Shown here: positions 29,210 through 38,105 of the stretch, in pieces
How positions within the stretch are numbered: position 1 is the stretch's first letter
Layout of the letters: the number at the start of each line of letters is the position of its first letter
NCBI RefSeq assembly: GCF_000720475.1
Contig: NZ_JOAP01000001.1
Coordinates: 124,001-188,000 of the forward strand
Length of the DNA stretch: 64,000 bases
Reading direction: 5' to 3'
From: Streptomyces aureocirculatus
Lineage (GTDB): Bacteria > Actinomycetota > Actinomycetes > Streptomycetales > Streptomycetaceae
The notes under the pieces: generated by a model
What the model saw: only the letters and a program-made list of their open reading frames with translations
Told to the model about the DNA's origin: nothing
The model's database searches: none
Position numbers and translations under genes: made by a program

Positions 29210-32200
29210 TCACACGACGATGGACGTGAGGGCCGCCCACAGCAGGGGCGAGTGCTCGATCCGGCCGTCCGCGCGCCAGCGGGCCAACTGCTCGCGCTGC
29301 CAGCGGCCGAGGCGGTGGACGGGGTCGGGATGCTCATGGGCGGTGTCGACGGCGACGATCGCCTCCGTCAGGGGGCGCACGGACGCGGGGAGTCCGGCGA
29401 GGCGGTGGAACGCGAAGCTGGTCGGCAGCACCCAGCGGGTGGCGGTGACCAGTTCGGCGCCGTTGTGCAGCATCGCCGTCGCCAGGCCGAACGACTCGGC
29501 GAACCGTAGGTCGCCGCCGCTCTCGCAGCCGATGAGGGCCACCCGCGGCGGCGCGGGCCACCTTCGTGCCCCCGGCTCTCCGTCGGCCCGCAGGGGAAGC
29601 GAGCCCAGCAGTAAGTCCTTGGCGGACAGCGGGCGATGGGTCCGCAGCGGTTCGGCGAGGCCGCTGGTCCCGGGGCCGCAGCACAGATGCAGCGCGCCGT
29701 CCTCGCTCTGCCCGCCGTCGAGGGGCGCGCCGCTCACATGCCCGACGTACATGAGCCGCCGCGCACCGGCGCGGAGCACTCCACTCAGCCAGTCCCGGTC
29801 CAGGTCGGTACGGCGCAACGCTTCCGCGGGGGTGGCGACACGCGGCACCACGGCGCCCACCGCCAGCCGCCGCCGGACAAAGGCCAGAAGCTCCGGGTCC
29901 GACCCGGGCGGCCCCAGCACCGAACCGAGCGGGGAGTCCGCCCGGAAGCCGGGGACCCGGGGGTCTAGGACGAGGACGACGGGGCCGGGGTCGGGGCTGG
30001 CGCCGGGGTCGGGGCTGGCGCCGGGAGCGGGGCCCGTGCCGGGAGCAGAGGCCGTGCCGGGAGCGGGACCCGTGCCGGGAGCGGGGTCCGCACCAGAAGC
30101 GGGGTCCGCACCGGGATCGGGACCCACACCGGGGGCAGAACCCGCGCCGGGAGCGAGGCCTGCGCCGGGAGCAGGGTCCGCACCGGGATCGGGGCCCGCG
30201 CCAGGAGCAGTGCCCGCACCGGGAACAGGGCCCGCACCAAAAGCGGGGGCCGCACCAGGAGCAGCGCCCGCACCGGAAGCAGCGCCCACGCCGGAGGCGG
30301 CGCTCGCATCGGGAACAGGGCCCGCACCGGGGGCGGGACCCGCGTCGGAAGCGGGGCCTGCGGGAGCAGGGCTCGGTCCGGAGCGCGCGTACCCCTGGGC
30401 CCCCGCGCCAGACTCCGCCCACCCGCTCGCCGAACCCTCCCCCCGCCGTCGCAGCGAAGCGGGTGCCGTGGTGACGACGTCCGCCAGTTCGACGAGCCGG
30501 ACGTCGCCGTCCACGGCGAGTAGTTCCCAGGGGACCTGGGCGACCCGCGGAGAGGGCTGGACCCGCACCAGCGGGCGGCCCGCGCGTGCCGACACCTGGC
30601 GGATCTGCTCGGTCAGTCCCCGCGGCCAGAGCTGTTCGGCGAGGAGCCGTGCCAGGCGCTGCTCGGCCGCACGGTCGGCCAGCGCCCCGGACACGAACGC
30701 GCGCCGCACACCCTCCGCTCCCCCGTGGGGCCCGCCCGCCGCTCCGGGCAGCGCGGCGGCGAGCTCCCGCACCGCGCCGTCGACCTGGGCAGCGGGCCCG
30801 TGGCCCGTGCCGAACCCCTGCACCCCGCCAGCCCAGGTCCAGGTCATGAACAGATCACCGGCGTCGACGAGGCGGACCTGGACCACCGGACGGCTCGTCA
30901 GGCCGTCGGTGGCCCAGAACGGCACCTCGTGCTCGTCCACGATCCGGCGCCGGTAGCGGTACTCGGCCGCCGCGATGTACTCCTGGAGTGCGACGCGGCC
31001 GGACTCCGGCGCCATCCGTACCTTCGGCGGCGGCGCGACCCGCAGCCCGGCGGAAGCGGCGGCCTCCGCGGCCACACCACCGAGCACGTCCGGCCCCTCC
31101 GCCTCCCGGTGCGCCTTCATGGCCGCGGCCGGGAAGACGGGCACGTCGCCCTGGCGCGGCGTGCGCTCCAGGACCAGGGAGGCGCCCGCACAACGGTGTT
31201 CCACCATTTCGAAGAGCAGCCCCTGGTCCTGTCGGCGTACGGCGAGACGGAAGACGAGGCGCACGGCGTCGTCCGCGAGGGCGAGCCACTGGCTGCGGGC
31301 GTGCGCGGTGACGAAGTCGTAGCGCGCCGCCTCCAGGGCCAGTGCCGCCGGCACGGCCAGGGAGAGCGCGGTGTCGACGGACCGCCGCTCGTGCTCGCCG
31401 TGCTCGCCGTGCTCGGTGCGGCTCAGGTGGTCGTCGAGGGCGCGGGCGAGCATCAGGTCGACCTGCGCGCACCGCTCGTACACCGCCCGCTCCTGGTACA
31501 CGTCGCGGGCCCGCTGGGCGAGACGCCGCATCTCCGGGATGTCGCCGCGCCCGTAGGCGTGCTGGGCGCCGAGGAGCATGGTGTCGGCGGCGGCGATCGA
31601 GGCACCGATCTCTTCGAAGCGGGCCAGGCTCGCCGCCGCCAGGCCGCTCGCGCCCGCGTCGTCGCCGCGCTGTCCGGCGAGGAACGCGCGGGCCTGTTCG
31701 CAGACCGCCAGGTCACCGGGCCTGCCCTGCGCCTCGAAGAACGCGGACGCCCGCGTGAACAGCCGCTCCGCGAGCTCCGGATCGCCCCGCCGCATCGCGA
31801 CGTGGGCCCGGTGCGCGAGCAGCGACTGCTGTTCACCGGTGTCACCGATCGCCACGAACCCGTCCGACGCGCGGGCGAGGTAGTCGTCGGCCGGGTCGTA
31901 CCTGCCGGTCGACGCGCAGATCAGGCCGAGGGCGGTGAGGAGCCGCGGCAGGGCCTCCACGGCGGTCGGGGGTGTGGTCGCCAGGAGCGCCGTGGCCTGC
32001 TCCTCGGCCGCTCCCCACTCGCCCCGCTCCATCAGCAGATGCACCCGGTTGAGGCCGAGTTCGGCCGCGCGCAGCCCCTCGGGGTCGTCGAACTCGGGCA
32101 GCGTGCGGGCCGCGTCGTCGAGAGCCGCGAGGGCCTCGTCGAGGCGGCCGGTGCCGCGCAGCAGGTCGGCACCGGCGATCAGCGTCTTCAGCCGCACCTC

Positions 32201-32548
32201 CAGCCACAGTTGGCGGCCGCGCGGCCCCATCGGTGCGGTCGCGACGCCGTCGAGCAGCCGACGGGACCGGTCGACGGCGTACCCGGCCCCGGCGAGGTCC
32301 GTGGCGGTGAGGCGGACGCTCGCGAGGTCGGACAGCAGGTGCGCCCGCAGGAACTGGACGTCGGGCGAGTCCTCGATGGTCTCCGCGACGGTCAGCAGCT
32401 CTTCGTAGACCGCGGCCGCGGCCGTGTGCTCGCCGGCCAACTGGTACTGCTCCGCGCGGGCGAAGCCGCCGTCGAACGGCTCCCCGTACAACTGCGTCAC
32501 CGCGGCGTTCCCCTCCCTGTCGTCCGTCTGTCCGTCCGGGCCTGGCAT
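29210..32548 (-). CDS. TPR-CHAT protease
   Basis: This 1112-residue protein has an N-terminal helical TPR-like array (~30-400; repeated LAxAxxxLxxARxxFEAxG-type helices) and a C-terminal CHAT caspase-like peptidase (~530-1112). The catalytic pair is visible: His in MYVGHVSG (~938) and Cys in LIGCESGG (~1008). Inside the CHAT domain, between the strand ending VVTTAPASLRRR and the strand VVLVLDPR, lies a ~130-residue Pro-Gly-Ala repeat. CHAT enzymes are self- or substrate-cleaving proteases used in defence and programmed cell death; TPRs act as sensor or scaffold. The start ATG is 3 nt after the stop of the preceding gene, so the two are probably coupled. Its target is unknown. Confidence 0.88.
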   Translation of the reverse strand: MPGPDGQTDDREGNAAVTQLYGEPFDGGFARAEQYQLAGEHTAAAAVYEELLTVAETIEDSPDVQFLRAHLLSDLASVRLTATDLAGAGYAVDRSRRLLDGVATAPMGPRGRQLWLEVRLKTLIAGADLLRGTGRLDEALAALDDAARTLPEFDDPEGLRAAELGLNRVHLLMERGEWGAAEEQATALLATTPPTAVEALPRLLTALGLICASTGRYDPADDYLARASDGFVAIGDTGEQQSLLAHRAHVAMRRGDPELAERLFTRASAFFEAQGRPGDLAVCEQARAFLAGQRGDDAGASGLAAASLARFEEIGASIAAADTMLLGAQHAYGRGDIPEMRRLAQRARDVYQERAVYERCAQVDLMLARALDDHLSRTEHGEHGEHERRSVDTALSLAVPAALALEAARYDFVTAHARSQWLALADDAVRLVFRLAVRRQDQGLLFEMVEHRCAGASLVLERTPRQGDVPVFPAAAMKAHREAEGPDVLGGVAAEAAASAGLRVAPPPKVRMAPESGRVALQEYIAAAEYRYRRRIVDEHEVPFWATDGLTSRPVVQVRLVDAGDLFMTWTWAGGVQGFGTGHGPAAQVDGAVRELAAALPGAAGGPHGGAEGVRRAFVSGALADRAAEQRLARLLAEQLWPRGLTEQIRQVSARAGRPLVRVQPSPRVAQVPWELLAVDGDVRLVELADVVTTAPASLRRRGEGSASGWAESGAGAQGYARSGPSPAPAGPASDAGPAPGAGPVPDASAASGVGAASGAGAAPGAAPAFGAGPVPGAGTAPGAGPDPGADPAPGAGLAPGAGSAPGVGPDPGADPASGADPAPGTGPAPGTASAPGTGPAPGASPDPGASPDPGPVVLVLDPRVPGFRADSPLGSVLGPPGSDPELLAFVRRRLAVGAVVPRVATPAEALRRTDLDRDWLSGVLRAGARRLMYVGHVSGAPLDGGQSEDGALHLCCGPGTSGLAEPLRTHRPLSAKDLLLGSLPLRADGEPGARRWPAPPRVALIGCESGGDLRFAESFGLATAMLHNGAELVTATRWVLPTSFAFHRLAGLPASVRPLTEAIVAVDTAHEHPDPVHRLGRWQREQLARWRADGRIEHSPLLWAALTSIVV
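29981..30372 (-). repeat. 18-bp minisatellite inside the CHAT gene
   Basis: About 20 degenerate copies of an 18-bp unit encode hexapeptides of the type [12 protein letters not shown] and PGTGPA. All copies keep the frame. The array separates two core strands of the CHAT domain. It is prone to copy-number change and to assembly error. Confidence 0.9.
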
Positions 32549-32551
32549 GGG

Positions 32552-33937
32552 TCAGTAGTCCTCGTCCGCGGCGGTGGCAGCGGCGGCGGTCTCGGCGAGG
32601 AACGGCACCGCGGTGGCGGCGTGCGGCGGCACGTCGTACGGGAGGTTCGGTGCCGCAGTGGCCAGGCGGCGCCGGGCCAGCGCGCGGATCGCGTCCCGGG
32701 CGGCACGGTCGTTCGCCGGACTGGTCCCGGCTCCGGGCGTCGCGCCGGGCCCGGTGGGGGGCGCGGGGGCGGGTCCGGGGTCGAAGCCCGGCAGCAGGAC
32801 GGCGACCTCGACGCGCGGCGGCTGTGCGCCCGTCGGCGGACCCGTGTTCAGGTCCAGGTCGGCGTGGCCTGCCCACAGGTCGTCCCGCCGCGCGAGAGAC
32901 ACCCGGTTCCGGTGGCCGCCGTTCACGCGCACCTCAGCGACGAGGGGTGCGCCGGCGGTGGGGGCCGCGCCGTGCGCGACGACCTCGACCTCGATCCGCC
33001 GCCGTGCGCCGAGGGCCCTAACGGTCCAGGACACGGCGTCCTCCGCCGCGTCGACGAAGCCGGGCGGGTAGCGGCGCCAGTCGTTGGTTCCCGCGCCCCG
33101 GGCGATCATCCGGGCGCCCGTGGCGGTCGGTGCGCCCGCCGCGAGAGCGTAGCCGCCGTGCCGTGCGAACAGCGTGCCGGGGTCGGCGGGCGCCCCGGCC
33201 CGACGCCGCTCGCCGAGGGCTGCGCGGAGGTGCCGCAGGGCGGGTCCGTCGAGTCCCGCGCCGTCCGCCGCGGCGTCGACGAGGGACAGGACGGTTTCCA
33301 GGTGGCGGGCCGTGTGCGTGGACCGGGGCGCCGCGTGCCACCACTGGATCAGCGGGGCGAGAGCGGCCTGGTGGTCCTCGATGAGTTCGGCGGCGCAGTC
33401 GTCGGGCTGGTCACCGCCGTCGTCGAACAGTTGCTGGCAACGGTGGGTGAGCGCGGCCGTCTCCACGCCGAGCACGTCCGGTTCGAGCACCGGGATGCCG
33501 TCCGGGTACGAGGCGGGCCACCACCTGGCCGTCCAGTGCCCGAGGGCCAGGCGGGCCGCGTCGCCCGCGAGCGCGGTCGGGTCCGCCGGCACGCGGGCCC
33601 GGTCCTGCCGCCCGGTCGGCCTGCCGGACGCCCGCTCGTGCACGGCGAGGGCGACGCGTTCGCCGTACAGCGCCCACAGCCACTGCTGTGCCCGTCCCGC
33701 GTCGTGCAACCACGCCGAGGGAGGCCCGGGTGCGCCGAGGACCGGCCAGGTCAGGACGGCACCCGCGACATCGAGCACGGCCCGGGTGAAGTCGGGGCCC
33801 TCGGTGGCCGCGTCGTCGGCAGCGGGGGCGACCAGGATCGTGCCGCACTCCCCCGCCGAGACATCCACCGGGACATCCACCGAGGAAGGGGCAGGGGCCG
33901 GTACCGGGACGTCGGCGGCGCCCCCCGCCCCCGTCAC
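32552..33937 (-). CDS. Unknown protein, second gene of the CHAT operon
   Basis: A 461-residue protein of no recognised family. It has an acidic/Pro N-terminus, a Trp-rich central part (LTWPVLGAPG, AQQWLWALYGERV, GHWTARWWPASYPDG), and a C-terminal region that looks beta-rich (IEVEVVAHG, RVEVAVLLPGFDPG). No signal peptide or membrane helix is seen. It starts at GTG 33937, overlapping the preceding stop by GTGA, and ends 3 nt before the CHAT start. This tight packing implies one transcript and perhaps one complex. It could prepare or sense a signal for the CHAT protease; that is inference from position. Confidence 0.8.
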   Translation of the reverse strand: MTGAGGAADVPVPAPAPSSVDVPVDVSAGECGTILVAPAADDAATEGPDFTRAVLDVAGAVLTWPVLGAPGPPSAWLHDAGRAQQWLWALYGERVALAVHERASGRPTGRQDRARVPADPTALAGDAARLALGHWTARWWPASYPDGIPVLEPDVLGVETAALTHRCQQLFDDGGDQPDDCAAELIEDHQAALAPLIQWWHAAPRSTHTARHLETVLSLVDAAADGAGLDGPALRHLRAALGERRRAGAPADPGTLFARHGGYALAAGAPTATGARMIARGAGTNDWRRYPPGFVDAAEDAVSWTVRALGARRRIEVEVVAHGAAPTAGAPLVAEVRVNGGHRNRVSLARRDDLWAGHADLDLNTGPPTGAQPPRVEVAVLLPGFDPGPAPAPPTGPGATPGAGTSPANDRAARDAIRALARRRLATAAPNLPYDVPPHAATAVPFLAETAAAATAADEDY

Positions 33938-35355
33938 GCTCCGCTCCGCTCGGCCGCGAGGACCGGGTCAGGGGCAGCGTCCGGAGCGGCTGCCGGGGCC
34001 GCCGACGGAGCCACCACCGGAGCGGCCGCCAGGCTCCGCAGCGCCGCCCTGACCTTGGCACGGTGGTCCATCATCACCGAGCGGGCGACCCCGTCGAGCA
34101 CCGCCCACGCCGACGCCAGGTCCTTCAGGGGCGCGTCGTGGGCGTCCCGCCCGTGCAGCCGCACCCACAGCCTCCGCATGTAGGCCGCCCACGGGGTACG
34201 GAGATCCTGGGCGAGCGCGTCCAGGACGCCACCGCCGGGGTCGGGTCGCGGGGAGACGGTCATCCTGCGGGCGCGCAGCACCGAAGCCTCCCGCCGCCAG
34301 CGGCTGTTGACCGTGCGGTGCGCCGCCGTCCGGCCGGGCGCGTGCTGTCCGGTGCCCAGCGGGTCGAGGCCGCACGCGAGCCCGCCGCCGAGGACGACGG
34401 CGACGCGCAGGCTCGCGTCGTACAGGCCGAGCGGAGCACAGCTTCGGCCGGTCTCGCGCGCGACGAGCTCCGGCACTGTCGGCAGTTCCTCCCGCCGGGA
34501 CGACGACTGGAGGACGACGAAGAGCCGCTCGAAGAGCGTGCGGTCCAGCGGGGCGGGCAGCGTGGCCGTCGACGCCCCCCGGCCCACTTCCGGCCGTGGC
34601 GGCAGCCGTCGCGCGCTAAGGCCCAGATGGTCCGGGAGGTCGTCGCCCGCCGCCCACACACCTCTCGGCGCCGCCCACAGCGCTCTGCCGAACAGGCCGC
34701 CGTGGTCCGCTTCGACCATGGCCGCGTAGGCGGGCGAGTGCGCGGCCCCCTCCGGTGTGCCGCAGGCCTCCAGGGCTTCGGCGGCCAGCGCGACGGCCGC
34801 ACCGGCGTCGGCGGGCGGCGGGCGGCTCTCCCAGGCGGCGGCCAGCTCCACCTCGATGAGGGAACGCCGTGCGGTGTCGGCGAGATGGCTCTTGAGGGCT
34901 TCGACGGTGCGTCCGCCGGTCGTGTCGGCGACGTCCTGGACCACGGCTCTCGCGGTGACGTCCGCGCCCGCCCGGGGGACGCCGTGCTCGACGGCGAGCT
35001 CGAAGCAGCGCTGGAAGTACAGGTCCTGGGGGTTGCCCGCCACCACGCCGAGCGCCCGCCGGACCTTCTTGAGCAGGGTGAACCACTGTGCCGTCGCCAT
35101 GAGCGGCGGACCGGACCCGCGTATCAACCCCTCGAGGCGGGCGGCGGCCGTCGCTTCGAGGAAGTCGGCGGCCAGTTCGGGACGGTGGGCGGGCCTGACG
35201 ATCAGCGGCAGCACGATCAGCTTGACCGTCCGGGTCAGCGGCGCGCCGTCGGGGCCGCTCAGGGACGCGAGGCCGGGGCCGAGGTCACGCCAGGCGCGGT
35301 CGATGACCAGGGCGCGCGGCCGGCGCTCGCCTGTCGGCTGTCTCGGGGACGGCAT
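33934..35355 (-). CDS. Unknown protein, first gene of the CHAT operon
   Basis: A 473-residue protein, mostly helical, with no recognised domain. Notable segments are FLEATAAARLEGLIRG, WFTLLKKVRRALGVVAGN and the Ala-rich C-terminus. ATG 35355 is taken as the start because translation upstream is antisense low-complexity and overlaps the divergent gene at 35470. The stop overlaps the next start by four bases (GTGA). It is the promoter-proximal member of the three-gene CHAT operon and faces the divergent DUF3592-like operon across a 114-bp gap that should hold both promoters. Confidence 0.78.
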   Translation of the reverse strand: MPSPRQPTGERRPRALVIDRAWRDLGPGLASLSGPDGAPLTRTVKLIVLPLIVRPAHRPELAADFLEATAAARLEGLIRGSGPPLMATAQWFTLLKKVRRALGVVAGNPQDLYFQRCFELAVEHGVPRAGADVTARAVVQDVADTTGGRTVEALKSHLADTARRSLIEVELAAAWESRPPPADAGAAVALAAEALEACGTPEGAAHSPAYAAMVEADHGGLFGRALWAAPRGVWAAGDDLPDHLGLSARRLPPRPEVGRGASTATLPAPLDRTLFERLFVVLQSSSRREELPTVPELVARETGRSCAPLGLYDASLRVAVVLGGGLACGLDPLGTGQHAPGRTAAHRTVNSRWRREASVLRARRMTVSPRPDPGGGVLDALAQDLRTPWAAYMRRLWVRLHGRDAHDAPLKDLASAWAVLDGVARSVMMDHRAKVRAALRSLAAAPVVAPSAAPAAAPDAAPDPVLAAERSGA

Positions 35356-35469
35356 GGCAGGAGAGTACGCCGTGCGGTCGCGGCGCTCGAACCTGGGATC
35401 GGTAGCGGCACCGGGCCTCCTAGCGTTCCCCTCGTCCCCGACCGGGAACGACCAGAAGGGAAGAGCACC

Positions 35470-35892
35470 ATGGGAATCTTCGGACGGCGCAAGAGCCGTG
35501 AGGAGCGGGCCGCCGAGATCGCCGGCAAGGTGGCGTCCGGCAAGGGCTTCTACGGCCGCACCACGCGTGCGTTCCTCGGCGGCCAGGACTTCGCCCGCGT
35601 ACAGCAGTCCATCGGCGCCTACCGATCCGGGAGCGACGTACGGCAGTTGCTCGCGGCAGGCGCGCCGACGGTACCCGCCGTCGTCGTGTCCGTCGGTGAC
35701 ACCGGCCAACTGGTCAACTTCGATCCGGTCGTCGACCTGGTCCTCCAGGTGCCCGGCGCCACCGAGCACGTAGCCCTGCGGACCATCGTCTCCAAACTGC
35801 GGATCCCGCGCTCCGGCGACCAGGTGCTCCTGATCACCGACCCCGGCAGGCCCGGCGCCTACCTCTACGCCGGGGACGGTGTGACCCCGTGA
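35470..35892 (+). CDS. Small unknown protein with DUF3592-like beta domain
   Basis: A 140-residue protein with a basic N-terminus (MGIFGRRKSREERAAEI) and a C-terminal beta domain: VPAVVVSVGDTGQLVNFDPVV, then strands VALRTIVSKL and DQVLLITDPGRPGAYLY. That layout resembles actinobacterial DUF3592-type modules (VVSV-x-DTG...V-x-x-NPVV). No membrane helix. The start is ATG 35470, with AGAAGGGAAG before it. It is the first gene of a coupled operon; its stop overlaps the next start (GTGA). Confidence 0.8.
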   Translation: MGIFGRRKSREERAAEIAGKVASGKGFYGRTTRAFLGGQDFARVQQSIGAYRSGSDVRQLLAAGAPTVPAVVVSVGDTGQLVNFDPVVDLVLQVPGATEHVALRTIVSKLRIPRSGDQVLLITDPGRPGAYLYAGDGVTP

Positions 35893-36014
35893 CCGCGGCA
35901 CCCGTTCACGAAGCGGCGGCGTCGGACCTCGTCCTGCTCACGTTCGACGTCCGGGTCCTCAAGGAGCTGGCGGAGGTGCCGGCACGGAGCGTTCCCGAGA
36001 GACGGGGGCCCTGA
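35889..36014 (+). CDS. 41-residue microprotein, translationally coupled
   Basis: A short ORF starts at GTG 35889, overlapping the previous stop by GTGA, and ends 1 nt before the GTG of the next gene. The product has an acidic-hydrophobic core (ASDLVLLTFDVRVLKELAEV) and a basic tail. No homologue is recognised. The two coupling junctions are the main evidence that it is translated. It may also be a spacer that passes ribosomes to the downstream gene. Confidence 0.55.
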   Translation: MTAAPVHEAAASDLVLLTFDVRVLKELAEVPARSVPERRGP

Positions 36015-36015
36015 G

Positions 36016-36852
36016 GTGCTTGAGCTGTGGTGGGTGGTGCCCGCGGCGTGGACGGTGCTCGGCTACGCCCTGTCGTGGGCCGGGCTCAGCCGGGCCCAGC
36101 GGGCGGTGTGGGTGCCCGCCCGCATCGTGCGCGTGGAGCTGCCCGCGCACGGCACCTCCAAACGGCCGGGCATACCGGTGACGCTCACGTTCCACGACCC
36201 CGCCACCGGGCGGGAGTTGACCCTGGCGAACACCGGCAGGCACGGAGCGGCGGTCGAGGAGGCATGGGTGGGCCGTGCGCTGGAGGTGCGCTATCCGCGC
36301 GGCCGCCCCCACCGGTTCCGTGTCGTGCTCGACCCCGATGAGAAGAAGGGCCGGACAGGGCCGAACTGCGCGCTCATACTGCTCCTCGTCGGCGTGGTGA
36401 TCCACGCGGCTGTCGCCCGGGGCTTCCCGTGGGCGCTCCTCGGCTTCGGTGTCCTCCTCATCGCGTTCGCGGCGGCGAGCCCCGACATCCGCCTCGCACG
36501 GACCCGTGACGCCCTGCTCGCATCGGCCGTCGCCGTCCCGGCACGCGTCGTGTCCGTCACCAAGGACGTCTTCACCGACGGAGAGGGCGACGAAATCGTC
36601 AACCACGCCCCCGTCGTCACGTTCACCACCCGCGAGGGAGTCGACGTCACCGTCCTGTGCCGGGAGGGCATCGCCGACCTTGGCCGCTCCCTCGGTCGGA
36701 ACCTCACCATCCACTACGCCCCTTCCGACCCGGCGGTCTACACACCCGACCCGGCCGCCGACCGCAGGGACAACGAGAGGAGCATCGGAGTGATCATCCT
36801 CATGGCGATCGCCGGTGTGGCGGGGGTGGTGGCGGGCGCCGTCACACTGTGA
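36016..36852 (+). CDS. Membrane protein with two DUF3592-like halves
   Basis: A 278-residue protein with an N-terminal helix (LWWVVPAAWTVLGYAL), a central pair of helices (CALILLLVGVVIHAAVA and WALLGFGVLLIAFAAAS) and a C-terminal helix (GVIILMAIAGVAGVVAGAV). Between them lie two beta domains with the DUF3592-like pattern (ARIVRVELP...PVTLTF and ARVVSVTKD...PVVTFTT). The family is of unknown function. It is the third gene of a coupled operon with the small proteins at 35470 and 35889. Confidence 0.82.
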   Translation: MLELWWVVPAAWTVLGYALSWAGLSRAQRAVWVPARIVRVELPAHGTSKRPGIPVTLTFHDPATGRELTLANTGRHGAAVEEAWVGRALEVRYPRGRPHRFRVVLDPDEKKGRTGPNCALILLLVGVVIHAAVARGFPWALLGFGVLLIAFAAASPDIRLARTRDALLASAVAVPARVVSVTKDVFTDGEGDEIVNHAPVVTFTTREGVDVTVLCREGIADLGRSLGRNLTIHYAPSDPAVYTPDPAADRRDNERSIGVIILMAIAGVAGVVAGAVTL

Positions 36853-36877
36853 ACGTGGGCGAGGGAGCGGGACCCTT

Positions 36878-36915
36878 TCAGGCTCGGGTGCGAGGCCCTG
36901 TCAGGCTCGGGTGCG
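36878..36915. repeat. Direct repeat duplicating the end of the methyltransferase gene
   Basis: TCAGGCTCGGGTGCG occurs at 36878-36892 and again at 36901-36915. The second copy is the true gene end, including the stop codon on the minus strand. The first is a displaced copy 23 bp downstream, probably a small local duplication. Confidence 0.8.
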
Positions 36916-37692
36916 GCCGATCGCGCCGTAGCCCATGACCTCGGTGATCTCCGTTTCGTCGTCAGGGCGCCATGCGAAGAGCGGCACGAGGCCGGGGTCG
37001 ACTATGTCCATGCCCTCGAAGAAGCGCAGCAGTTGCTCGGTGGTGCGGGGCTGGTAGGGCAGGGCGCCGGGTGCCGCGGAGTAGACCTCGCACGCGGCGA
37101 TGATGGACGGCGTGGGGATGTCGTGGCTGAGCATGAGACAACTGCCGGGGGCGAGGTGGGCGAGGAGGCGTCCGGTCACGCCGTGGGCCTCCTCGTCAGA
37201 GAAGTGGCCGAGGACGCTGCTGAAGGTGAGCATCACGGGCTTGGTCAGGTCGAAGCGGTCGGCGACGTGCTGCATGATGACGTCGGTGTCGCGCATGTCG
37301 GCGTCGATGTAGCTGCTCAGGGGCGGGTCCTGGTAGGCGCTCTGGTGGGCCAGGACGACGGGGTCGTTGTCCACGTAGAGTACGCGTGCGCCGGGTTGGT
37401 GCCTGCGGACGATCTGGTGGATGTCCGGTTCGAGCGGCAGGCCCGCGCCGAGGTCCAGGTACTGGGTGACTCCGGCCTCCGCGGCGGCCCAGCGCACGGT
37501 CCGGCGCAAGAACTGGCGGGCGGAGCGGGCGTCGGCCGTGATGCCGGGCGCGATCTTCTCCACCGCCTCGACGGCGGCCCGGTCCCGTTCGTAGTTGTCC
37601 TTGCCGCCCTGGGCCGCGTTCCAGAAGCGCGCGCTGCTCACTTCTCCCTCAGTGGAGGGCTGTTCGGGGGTGCGGGCCAGGGACTCGGTCAT
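36901..37692 (-). CDS. SAM-dependent methyltransferase, DUF574 family
   Basis: This 263-residue protein belongs to the large Streptomyces DUF574 (Methyltransf_19) family. Family marks are the start SSARFWNAAQGGKDNYERDR, LRRTVRWAAAEAGVTQYLDLGAGLP (SAM motif I), VLYVDNDPVVLAH, and the C-terminal VDPGLVPLFAWRPD. Streptomyces carries many paralogues, often beside regulators; substrates are unknown. The start is ATG 37692, with GAGGAG 7 nt upstream. Its start overlaps by ATGA the stop of a possible small ORF upstream. Confidence 0.93.
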   Translation of the reverse strand: MTESLARTPEQPSTEGEVSSARFWNAAQGGKDNYERDRAAVEAVEKIAPGITADARSARQFLRRTVRWAAAEAGVTQYLDLGAGLPLEPDIHQIVRRHQPGARVLYVDNDPVVLAHQSAYQDPPLSSYIDADMRDTDVIMQHVADRFDLTKPVMLTFSSVLGHFSDEEAHGVTGRLLAHLAPGSCLMLSHDIPTPSIIAACEVYSAAPGALPYQPRTTEQLLRFFEGMDIVDPGLVPLFAWRPDDETEITEVMGYGAIGRTRA

Positions 37693-38000
37693 CGTCGGGC
37701 TCCTCGGGGTTCTTCCGGTTCGGGCAGCGTCGCGCCGGAGCCGCAGCCGGGTGCGACGCGCTGGGCGTCGACGGCCGGCCGGGGCGTCCGGATGGTCCGC
37801 TCCATTGTCGTGGGACCCCCGGTAAGAGACGCGTCAGGGTCATCGGCCTTCACCGGCTCCTCACGATCGAACTCCGTACGACCGAAGGTGGCGATGAGGG
37901 AGACGGTCAGGAGCGTGAGCTGCCCGACACTCAGCCACCCCTGCGGCACCGGCCAGTAGGCCCCCTGCTCCGTCCGCCCACAGCGGAACCGGCGTCGCAC
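37689..38000 (-). CDS. Possible small protein upstream of the DUF574 methyltransferase
   Basis: A frame of up to 103 codons from GTG 38000 ends with an ATGA overlap with the methyltransferase start. It contains one hydrophobic stretch (VGQLTLLTVSLIATFG) followed by a polar tail. No ribosome site precedes the GTG, and a shorter start may be used. The overlap argues for translation; no homologue is recognised. If it is not a gene, the ~410-bp gap 37693-38105 holds nothing else visible. Confidence 0.35.
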   Translation of the reverse strand: MRRRFRCGRTEQGAYWPVPQGWLSVGQLTLLTVSLIATFGRTEFDREEPVKADDPDASLTGGPTTMERTIRTPRPAVDAQRVAPGCGSGATLPEPEEPRGARR

Positions 38001-38105
38001 AGCCAGGCCCGTGGCTCGCGCGGGGCCGCCGGGTCACGCAGAGCCTTGGCCCGGCCCTGCGCCCGGGTGCACCAGCAAGATCTTTTCTGGTCCTACGATC
38101 GCCCC

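Noticed and set aside
29981..30372. CRISPR array
   Set aside because: Units are 18 bp, contiguous, degenerate and coding; there are no unique spacers and no cas genes.
27510..34183. Long plus-strand frames opposite the P450 and CHAT operon
   Set aside because: Products are Arg/Gly/Pro-rich without domains; the minus-strand genes have motifs, ribosome sites and coupled junctions.
35356..35901. 182-residue N-terminal extension of the first CHAT-operon gene
   Set aside because: It is antisense to the well-supported gene at 35470-35892 and has no domain; ATG 35355 is the sensible start.
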